DNA from: Chloroflexota bacterium
GTDB taxonomy: Bacteria; Chloroflexota; Ktedonobacteria; Ktedonobacterales; Ktedonobacteraceae
Reading direction: 5' to 3'
Length of the DNA: 40,096 nucleotides
Assembly (NCBI GenBank): GCA_005879655.1
Contig: VBJK01000068.1
Span: 1 to 40,096 of the forward strand
The first letter of the stretch is position 1, and the number at the start of each line of letters is the position of its first letter. Below, piece by piece: positions 23,433 to 29,515 of the stretch. A model generated the notes under the pieces. That model did no database searches, had not been told where the DNA came from, and saw only the letters and a list, made by a program, of their open reading frames with translations. Position numbers and translations under genes: made by a program.

Positions 23433-25040
23433 TCAGCCACAGTTGAGTTTGATTAATTCGCCGCCGTATTCCGCTGACCGTTTTGCTGCTTCCATAACAA
23501 TGATGTTACGACGAGCTTCTGCGGGTGGAACTGCAAGAGGCTCACTATTGTGTAGATGGTTCGCCAGGTTGCGATGAAATGCATAGGAGGGTGGGGGAGG
23601 AAGTGTCAGGCGTTGTTCGTGAATGATATCGCCCATATCTCGTGTGAAGACACTCAGGTTTGGTAAAGATTCTGCCAATGTGAGCCGTTCTTCGATTAGA
23701 TCTCCTGACCAACGGCGTGTTTTGATAGTTTCCTGCCGCCAGTGTCCTACGATGGCTCCGCGCTCCCCCAGGATATACCACTTAGGCTTTGGCACGGCGG
23801 CAATATCAGAATGCGTAAACTCAGCTTCTTGGCCTCCCGCAAAACGGAGATAGACACTGGCTTGATCCGCATTAGTCACGTCATGCCAGACACGTTTATG
23901 TTCTACTCCACGTACACTCACGACCTCGTCAGGGATGAGCTTCAGTATCCAATCCAGGTAGTGCGATCCCCAGTCATAAAAGACTCCACCGGAGACAGGT
24001 TCGTGCGAATGCCAGTAAGTGCAGGGGTGGCCGTACCCACCAATAAATGTCTCAATATGAAAAACGGGTCCGATGCTATTGCGTTTGAGTACTTGCTGAA
24101 TGGCTAGGTAATCAGGGTCCCAACGGCGACACTGGTAGACGGTAAGCGTACGCCGGAGATCTTGCGCCAGTTGTATCATTTCATCGGCTTCGGCAGTGGT
24201 CAGGCAGAAGGGCTTCTCCATGACGACGTGTTTACCGGCTCGCAACATCTGTAGTGCAAGTGGAGCATGTGTATTAGGGGGAGTAGAAACAATGACAATA
24301 TCAATCGTTGGATCGTCCAGCACTTGAGCATGGTCAGTACAGGTACGCACAGTTGGAAATGCTTGGCGAGCTTGTTGCAGGCGCTGTGTGTTGCGATCAC
24401 ATACTAACGCATAAGTAAGTCCTACAACATTATTGATTGCCGTACCGTGCTCAAGACCGATTGCGCCATAGCCGATCATTGCGACATTGAGTGAACGCTC
24501 TTCCTCATTAGTGCGGGCTACGTAATGAGTCGCTCGTGTCAGCATCTGCTGAAAGATAGGATGAGTGTGGGTATCGGGTGCCGTCCCCATGGATGTACAG
24601 AAGACACGCCCTTGCCCATAATCACGAACGTAAGCTAACGCATGCCATGCAGAATGCCAGGCCATCTGCCACAACACATGGGCATCTTCTGGTGTTACTT
24701 CTAAGAGATATAGCTCCTCAATGAAGGCAAAGGAGCGATCGGTACGGCGCGTGATATAATGATCCTCAGCTGTCACCTGCGCGATAAGCTCAGTACGGGG
24801 AATACACCTTCCATGAACGTGTCCTAGCACCTCACTTAGTTGCTCATACTCGTGATAGGCTTCTAATGCATCTCCTAAACAGATTAGTCCTCCTCCTTGC
24901 TCAACAAACGTACATAGTGCCCGCTCTTGTTCGGTATTAAGCGGTCCTATACTGCCATTGAGCATCCCGACTTTGTACCCACTTATATGGTACACCTGCT
25001 CAGGGGAAGCAATCACGAGAACCTCATCAGATGCTAGCAT
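23433..25040 (-). CDS. ThuA-like domain fused to a Gfo/Idh/MocA oxidoreductase
   Basis: A two-domain protein of 535 residues. Residues 1-180 resemble ThuA, a glutamine-amidotransferase-like fold found in trehalose and other sugar utilisation: GPLNTEQERALCTFVEQGGGLICLGDA, then MAWHSAWHALAYVRDYGQGRVFCTSMG. Residues 185-535 are a Gfo/Idh/MocA dehydrogenase: NVAMIGYGAIGLEHG, VIVSTPPNTHAPLALQMLRAGKHVVMEKPF and YDWGSHYLDWIL. ThuA and such dehydrogenases are usually separate neighbours (ThuA-ThuB), so the fusion supports a shared sugar-oxidation role. ATG at 25040 has GAAGGAG at good spacing. The GT2 gene upstream ends 18 nt before it, so the two are an operon. The substrate is unknown. Confidence 0.85.
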   Translation of the reverse strand: MLASDEVLVIASPEQVYHISGYKVGMLNGSIGPLNTEQERALCTFVEQGGGLICLGDALEAYHEYEQLSEVLGHVHGRCIPRTELIAQVTAEDHYITRRTDRSFAFIEELYLLEVTPEDAHVLWQMAWHSAWHALAYVRDYGQGRVFCTSMGTAPDTHTHPIFQQMLTRATHYVARTNEEERSLNVAMIGYGAIGLEHGTAINNVVGLTYALVCDRNTQRLQQARQAFPTVRTCTDHAQVLDDPTIDIVIVSTPPNTHAPLALQMLRAGKHVVMEKPFCLTTAEADEMIQLAQDLRRTLTVYQCRRWDPDYLAIQQVLKRNSIGPVFHIETFIGGYGHPCTYWHSHEPVSGGVFYDWGSHYLDWILKLIPDEVVSVRGVEHKRVWHDVTNADQASVYLRFAGGQEAEFTHSDIAAVPKPKWYILGERGAIVGHWRQETIKTRRWSGDLIEERLTLAESLPNLSVFTRDMGDIIHEQRLTLPPPPSYAFHRNLANHLHNSEPLAVPPAEARRNIIVMEAAKRSAEYGGELIKLNCG

Positions 25041-25058
25041 GAAAATCTCCTTCAAGCG

Positions 25059-26042
25059 TTATGACCTTTTGATATGGTGATAATGAGGATGTTCATGAGA
25101 GTGATCCGGCCAATGGTGGTGCATATGAGTATGCAAAGTGCCTGGTGGCGGTAACTCATGTGTTGGATGTGAATGCATACCCTCTAGATGATTGGGGTGA
25201 TCGTGACCACACCACTGGTGTTGTGGATTGAAGTTTGTTACCAGCAAGCTCTGCCCATGGTGCCAGCGATCACGAAAAATATCATAGTTTTTCTTACTTC
25301 TGGCCGCTCGTTCATCCTCACTCAAACTGTGCCATTCGCGGTGTGGATGCTTCTTTACGCGCTCGGCTACTAACGGCATCGTTACAGCGCGATAGCCGGA
25401 CGTTTTGAAAAAGAAACTGAAGTGGATATCCATTAACCGGTAGAAACGGAATCTTTCGTCAATCCAACCAACTTCGGGCAATAGTGCGCGGCGAAAGGCC
25501 ATCAGATACCCTTCAATGGCATCGACATCGGGCGTCGTTGCCTCGTGAAATTCTCGCAAGTCATGAGTCACCAGCCCATATGGTCCAACTACGCCAATGG
25601 ATGGATCTGCTAATGTCATTGCGAGAGGTTCCCAGATAGGGCCAGCGACCTCGATCGAGGTATCCATTAAGACCACATATCTTCCTCGGCTCGCACGCAT
25701 AGTGGCATTACGTCCAGCAGCAAAACCCATATTGTGATCGGCAAAGAGCACCTGCAAGCCGAGAGGCTGTCCCTGCGCAGTAAACAACGTGCCCCGTCGT
25801 GCCAGATTTTGTAGATAGGGTAAGCTGTCATCAGTTGAGCCGTTATCGATGATCACCAATTCAATACGATGCTGACCGGCGTGGCGACTGATACTTTGTA
25901 TACAGCGCTCTAAGTCTTCGCGGCTGTTATGTGCCAGCAAGTTTACTGAAAAGTCGAACAGGTCGGGCAGTTGTGTATGATCGGGTGCGTCCGAGGAGCT
26001 GGAAAGCACGTTACCCTCTTCGTATCTGATCCGCTTGCTCAT
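25059..26042 (-). CDS. Family 2 glycosyltransferase with histidine-rich tail
   Basis: A GT-A fold glycosyltransferase (327 residues) using a nucleotide sugar. The N-terminal domain has FSVNLLAHNSREDLERCIQS, ELVIIDNGSTDDSLPYL, NMGFAAGRNATM and GRYVVLMDTSIEV. The last of these has D-T-S where GT2 enzymes usually have DxD, so metal binding may differ. YLMAFRRALLPEVGWIDERF is typical of rhamnosyltransferase-like GT2 proteins. From about residue 275 the chain is dominated by His, Pro and Asp, with some 15 His in the last 50 residues. This is probably a metal-binding or disordered tail. ATG at 26042 has AAGGAG upstream and overlaps the cysS end by 32 nt. Confidence 0.85.
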   Translation of the reverse strand: MSKRIRYEEGNVLSSSSDAPDHTQLPDLFDFSVNLLAHNSREDLERCIQSISRHAGQHRIELVIIDNGSTDDSLPYLQNLARRGTLFTAQGQPLGLQVLFADHNMGFAAGRNATMRASRGRYVVLMDTSIEVAGPIWEPLAMTLADPSIGVVGPYGLVTHDLREFHEATTPDVDAIEGYLMAFRRALLPEVGWIDERFRFYRLMDIHFSFFFKTSGYRAVTMPLVAERVKKHPHREWHSLSEDERAARSKKNYDIFRDRWHHGQSLLVTNFNPQHQWCGHDHPNHLEGMHSHPTHELPPPGTLHTHMHHHWPDHSHEHPHYHHIKRS

Positions 26043-27450
26043 AGCGCTCCTTGCTTCGGAGGACATCTCGTTCGCGTACTTGTGCCATGATCGGGGTCGG
26101 CAGTGTTGCTAGAGAGGTGGTGGGATCATGTCTCTTTGCCGGGACAGCACTTTGTAGATACTGCTTGAGATTAAAGCCTAGAATGCGGTCCCAATCGAGT
26201 AGCAGACGTATGCGCGTTGTAGGCTCTTCCTCGCGCGAGCGTACCATGGCCCAGACAATAGCCATTGCGCGTGGCATATTCAGATCGTGCTCAACCTCGC
26301 GTAGGAAAGCATTCGTCCACTGATTGCTGGGTAGCGGCTCTTCAGAAAGCACAGTGCTTTTATCCGCTTGTGTATAAAGTTGGTACGTCAGGTCTCGTAA
26401 GCGATCTAGTGCCGTCTGAGCGGCCTGTAATGCGCGAAAGGTGAAGTTTAAGCGGCTACGATAGAGCGCTGTGGTATAGAAGTAACGTAAGGAGAGCGGA
26501 TCAAAGCCACGTGCCTCAATCTCCGCACGCGTATAGGCGTTGCCTGCGGACTTAGCCATTTTCTGTCCATCGGCCAATAGATGCTGGGCATGTACCCAGT
26601 AATTCACGCACTGCTGGCCGCTATACCCTTCACTCTGAGCAATTTCGTCCTCATGATGAGGGAAGATATTATCGACGCCGCCGGTATGCAGGTCAAAGCG
26701 TTTACCTAGATACTTCATGGACATTGCTGAACACTCGATATGCCAGCCAGGGAAACCGCGTCCCCAGGGACTCTCCCAGGCCATTTCGCGTCCAGACTCG
26801 GCAGGTTTCCAGAGTGGAAAGTCCTCTGGATTGTGACGGTCGGCAGTTGTGCCCTCACGAACGCCTTGCAGCATACTCTCTAATAAATTGCCAGACAATT
26901 TTCCATAGCCTGGGAAACGCTTCACGTCATAGTACACATAGCCGTTGACTTCATATGCGATGCCATTCGCCAGGAGTCCTTCTATGATCGCGATCATCTC
27001 TGGGATATGTTGAGTGGCATATGGGAAGATATGCGCCGGGAGAATATTGAGCGCAGTCTCATCTTCATGAAACGCATGAGTATAAAATTGTGCAATTTGA
27101 GCTGATGTTTTGCCCTCTTTACGTGCCTGGGCAAGCATCTTATCTTCGCCCTGATCCACTAGTTCCTGCCGCATATGCCCCACATCGGTAATATTCTTGA
27201 CATGCACTACTGTGAAGCCGCGATACTCAAAGGTTCGACGCAGCCAATCGGCCATAATGAACGTGCGCAGATTGCCAATATGGATATAGCGATAGACTGT
27301 GGGGCCGCACGAATACATCTTGATAGTGTTTGCATGTAATGGAACGATCTCTTCAATGCGTCTGGTCAGGGTGTTATAGATCTTGAAACCCGTGTTAGCA
27401 AACGTGGACAAGCATGGACAAACATGGCGTTTTATCCCACCATTTCCCAT
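26011..27450 (-). CDS. cysS: Cysteinyl-tRNA synthetase
   Basis: A class I synthetase that charges tRNA-Cys. KMYSCGPTVYRYIHIGNLRTF holds the HIGH-type motif and the first zinc Cys. GWHIECSAM and FPHHEDEIAQSE supply the other zinc ligands, and KMAKSAGN is the KMSKS motif. The normal N-terminus would lie near KIYNTLTRR. The chosen ATG at 27450 has GAAGGGA upstream, adds about 22 residues (GNGGIKRHVCPCLSTFA) and lies inside the last codons of the iscB-like gene. A TTG at 27411 would give a conventional length but lacks a ribosome-binding site. The C-terminus stops at YEQADQIRRG, about 15-20 residues short of most CysS, and overlaps the glycosyltransferase start. Catalytic parts are complete. Confidence 0.93.
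   Translation of the reverse strand: MGNGGIKRHVCPCLSTFANTGFKIYNTLTRRIEEIVPLHANTIKMYSCGPTVYRYIHIGNLRTFIMADWLRRTFEYRGFTVVHVKNITDVGHMRQELVDQGEDKMLAQARKEGKTSAQIAQFYTHAFHEDETALNILPAHIFPYATQHIPEMIAIIEGLLANGIAYEVNGYVYYDVKRFPGYGKLSGNLLESMLQGVREGTTADRHNPEDFPLWKPAESGREMAWESPWGRGFPGWHIECSAMSMKYLGKRFDLHTGGVDNIFPHHEDEIAQSEGYSGQQCVNYWVHAQHLLADGQKMAKSAGNAYTRAEIEARGFDPLSLRYFYTTALYRSRLNFTFRALQAAQTALDRLRDLTYQLYTQADKSTVLSEEPLPSNQWTNAFLREVEHDLNMPRAMAIVWAMVRSREEEPTTRIRLLLDWDRILGFNLKQYLQSAVPAKRHDPTTSLATLPTPIMAQVRERDVLRSKERYEQADQIRRG
27403..27426. repeat. Short tandem repeat, 10 bp x 2.4
   Basis: CGTGGACAAG, CATGGACAAA and CATGG lie in tandem across the 5' region of cysS, just outside the 3' end of the iscB-like gene. 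They encode part of the unusual N-terminal extension of CysS and may mark the end of the inserted element. Confidence 0.5.
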
Positions 27451-28274
27451 AAAATCGTCCCTTCTCGTTCTAAGATGCGACAATCTCGCGGGAGTGCTTT
27501 ATTGGGTTCTCCCTTGACACGTGGAAAGGCCAAATAGCCGTCGGAATAGATAGAGTGAATCAGCTTGACATATTTGCCTTTGACCAAGACCAAATCTCCT
27601 TTGCGAGAGCCTTGTAACTCCTCATTGACTTGGTATTTAACCCGGCCTTTGCCTTTTTGCGGCTGACTGTGATAGTGCTTGCGTGTTTGCCTGGCACGAA
27701 ATCGAATGTGGTACACATTCTTCGGCTCCACAGCAACCACTGCGCCGGTCGGCATGGTTGCGATGCACAAGGCATCGATGATATGCGTTTTTGGCAAGTT
27801 CCTATATTTCCTGTAGGCGGAGGTTTGGTAGCCAAAGACGGTGGTCAAAGGAATGTGCCGGACGACACGAATGATCTCCTCGACGTTGGTCTTAATCGAA
27901 GGAGGCAAGCGTCCGCTGCGTCGGCTTGAAGCCCTATTGAGAAAGCGAGCAGGCCGATACCAGCGACGTGCCCGGCGGCTTTTACGTCGATCCCGCCGAT
28001 CCTGCATTTTGTCGGTGACATCCCTACGATGATGGATCTCTGCGGCCAGCAGCACTCTGCCATGGCTCACACAGGCGAGACCCGTGGCACTGCTGCCCTT
28101 ATCGATCCCACAGGTCACCTCTTGGGTCCGCCCCTCGCACTGCCAAGTCAGTTGGATGGTGAAAGGACGATAGTCTACAATCTTGGCTTTCTTTGCTTCT
28201 AGCAACTTGCGTGCTTTGGCCTCTGTGCAGGGCATGAGTGTTGCCCCATCTTGATTTTTGACATAGACAGACAT
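27432..28274 (-). CDS. IscB-like RNA-guided nuclease with RuvC-II and HNH deleted
   Basis: An IscB family protein of IS200/IS605-type elements, the ancestor group of Cas9. Residues 1-45 are the PLMP region (KNQDGATLMPCTEAKARKLL). Residues 52-85 are RuvC-I (TCGIDKGSSATGLA, Asp58). Residues 90-115 are the Arg-rich bridge helix (RRDRRKSRRARRWYRPARF). After LPPSIKTNVEEIIRVVRHIPLTTV the chain jumps to FGYQTSAYRKYRNLPKTHIIDALC, which is RuvC-III (His164, Asp167). RuvC-II and the whole HNH domain, normally about 130-150 residues, are missing, and no acidic residue lies between Glu133 and Asp167. The C-terminal target-adjacent-motif-interacting part (about 185-280) is intact. The frame is uninterrupted at 280 residues. 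It is expected to lack nuclease activity but might still bind RNA and DNA. Unlike IsrB, it also lacks RuvC-II. Confidence 0.85.
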   Translation of the reverse strand: MSVYVKNQDGATLMPCTEAKARKLLEAKKAKIVDYRPFTIQLTWQCEGRTQEVTCGIDKGSSATGLACVSHGRVLLAAEIHHRRDVTDKMQDRRDRRKSRRARRWYRPARFLNRASSRRSGRLPPSIKTNVEEIIRVVRHIPLTTVFGYQTSAYRKYRNLPKTHIIDALCIATMPTGAVVAVEPKNVYHIRFRARQTRKHYHSQPQKGKGRVKYQVNEELQGSRKGDLVLVKGKYVKLIHSIYSDGYLAFPRVKGEPNKALPRDCRILEREGTILWEMVG

Positions 28275-28560
28275 CTGACTGTAAGCCCTCCTCTGTCAAG
28301 AGTGAGTTGCTCCTTGCGAGTGTTCATCAGGCTTGTCGTGCTCCAATCACTTTCACCTTTCGGCTACCCTTAAACTGGAGCCACAGAGCTTGAGACTGGA
28401 GCGAACATCTCAAGGTGTGATCACCTGGCAAACTGCTGCTAGGACTAGCCTAGCCCGCTGCTAGCTCCTTGAATATGATGTCCGTAAACTCCATACTTTT
28501 AGGAACTATTGTAGATCTTCATTACAGGGCCTTATAACCTCCGCTTCAAGCAGGGAGCAG
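28275..28560 (-). ncRNA. Candidate omega RNA (HEARO) upstream of the iscB-like gene
   Basis: IscB loci encode their guide RNA directly upstream of the gene, and the 286 nt here have no ORF but many facing segments. On the minus strand, AAGCC (28334-28330) pairs with GGCTT (28287-28283) to close a multiloop just before the start codon; GCTCCA (28381-28376) pairs with TGGAGC (28345-28340); GCTAGG/CCTAGC forms a hairpin near 28435-28460. GRNA-like tetraloops such as CCGAAAGG are present. The 5' end, where the guide would lie, is not fixed; 28560 is a rough limit. Identification rests on position and pairing, not on a covariance match. Confidence 0.6.
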
Positions 28561-28654
28561 TTATTTTTCTAGAAAAAATGTGCTTTTCTCAAAAACATAT
28601 GCAACTGTATGCATTCTAGCACTCCCATTCCAAAGTAGGCAAATTGGCGCACAC

Positions 28655-28693
28655 AAAAACCACCCTGTCACTGATCTGACAAGGATGGTTTTG
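28655..28693 (-). terminator. Hairpin terminator after the DUF1064-like fragment
   Basis: AAAACCACCCTGTCA (28656-28670) faces TGACAAGGATGGTTTT (28677-28692), with two mismatches and a six-base loop. On the minus strand the stem ends in five T. It follows the fragment at 28704-28856 and separates it from the IscB element. Confidence 0.7.
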
Positions 28694-28703
28694 CTCTGCC
28701 GTC

Positions 28704-28856
28704 CTACACCTCTACGATCTCGACTCCATACAACGCCTTTACCAGCTTCTTCTTCAACTGATATACCGCTGTCTTGGTCGCCTTACTCTTCACGTCCTCT
28801 ACAACCACGACTCCTGTCTCTACTATCTCATTCGGATAACGGAAGAGGAAGACTTG
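28704..28856 (-). pseudogene. C-terminal fragment of a DUF1064-like phage protein
   Basis: A 50-codon open stretch with no usable start codon, preceded directly by TGA (28859-28857) and ending in TAG. It reads FRYPNEIVETGVVVVEDVKS followed by KATKTAVYQLKKKLVKALYG and VEIVEV. The pattern VVEDVK-x3-T-x2-Y-x-LKKKL-x2-ALYG-x-EI-x-EV fits the C-terminus of DUF1064 proteins, small putative nucleases of phages and prophages, from memory of the family. The N-terminal two thirds are absent. It is probably a relic of a prophage or other mobile DNA. The opposite strand carries a longer open frame (28580-28885) with low-complexity content that I do not believe. Confidence 0.5.
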
Positions 28857-29145
28857 TCAAAGGATTGTGGCCAGCATGGGGCTGAAGCACAACAATTTGA
28901 CAGGAGAAATTCTAGGCCCAAATGCCATCACTGTGCCACCTTTGATAGATGTAGCATAAAATTTAAAAATTAATAAGGATATGAGCTTAAATAAAGGTAA
29001 GTAATATGGTAATATAGTAACAGAGGTTATAAGTCAGTAAGTCGCCTGGAACATTTCATACAGTGCGAAAGAGGCAGGGTGATCAAGTCTTCTCCCATTT
29101 GTCTCACAAGCATATCCAGGCACCAGAAAGTAAGAGGATTATCAC

Positions 29146-29481
29146 ATGCAAAACAATATGTTTCAGCAACCTATCTCTCATGATTTTGTCCCGCTTGGTA
29201 GTCACTGTGAATGGTGTGAAAAAGAGGCTGTAGAGCATCTTACAGCTCTCGGTGGCCGTCATCACAATCAAAGTGGCCGCTTCTGTGCCTCTTGTGCAAG
29301 GGCATTCATCCAACAAGTGCGCAATGATGTAGCATCCCCTGTAGCACTTGGCAGGAATACTATTCAGGAGTTGGCCAGCTTCTATCCGCTTGCCAGCGAG
29401 CAGAGATTAGCGAGTGACCTCCCTGACGGAGAAATCCTGGTAGCTAGCAAGCAGTCTTTGTGGCTCTGTAGCTTAAATTAG
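29146..29481 (+). CDS. Small protein with a four-cysteine zinc-ribbon-like motif
   Basis: A 111-residue protein I do not recognise. Residues 20-50 contain HCEWCEKEA and, 20 residues later, RFCASCARAF, a CxxC-x(n)-CxxC arrangement typical of a structural zinc knuckle. The remainder is soluble with no membrane segment. The ATG at 29146 has AAGAGGA upstream. It precedes the molybdopterin oxidoreductase gene by 34 nt on the same strand, so the two are probably co-transcribed, and it could be an accessory or maturation protein for that enzyme. That link is inference from position. Confidence 0.65.
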   Translation: MQNNMFQQPISHDFVPLGSHCEWCEKEAVEHLTALGGRHHNQSGRFCASCARAFIQQVRNDVASPVALGRNTIQELASFYPLASEQRLASDLPDGEILVASKQSLWLCSLN

Positions 29482-29515
29482 CAGGGCCGTAAATGGCAAA
29501 GGAAACCAATATTGC

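Larger units (their letters stand above)
27432..28560 (-). mobile_element. IscB-type insertion element without transposase, degenerate
   Basis: The iscB-like gene plus its upstream RNA region form a non-autonomous IS200/IS605-type unit. No TnpA (Y1) transposase is nearby, as is common for IscB loci. The exact ends are not resolved. The 3' end abuts or enters the 5' region of cysS, and the 5' end is somewhere near 28480-28560. It lies between cysS and whatever promoter cysS had before. Confidence 0.6.

Noticed and set aside
27630..28032. Plus-strand frames opposite the iscB-like gene
   Set aside because: Antisense shadows; Arg-rich repeats arise from the bridge-helix codons.
28275..28560. T-box riboswitch for cysS
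   Set aside because: cysS is often T-box controlled, but I see no T-box core sequence or antiterminator here; an IscB guide RNA explains the position better.
28580..28885. 101-codon plus-strand frame
   Set aside because: Ser/Pro/Leu/Arg-rich composition typical of an antisense shadow; the opposite strand holds the DUF1064-like fragment and a hairpin.
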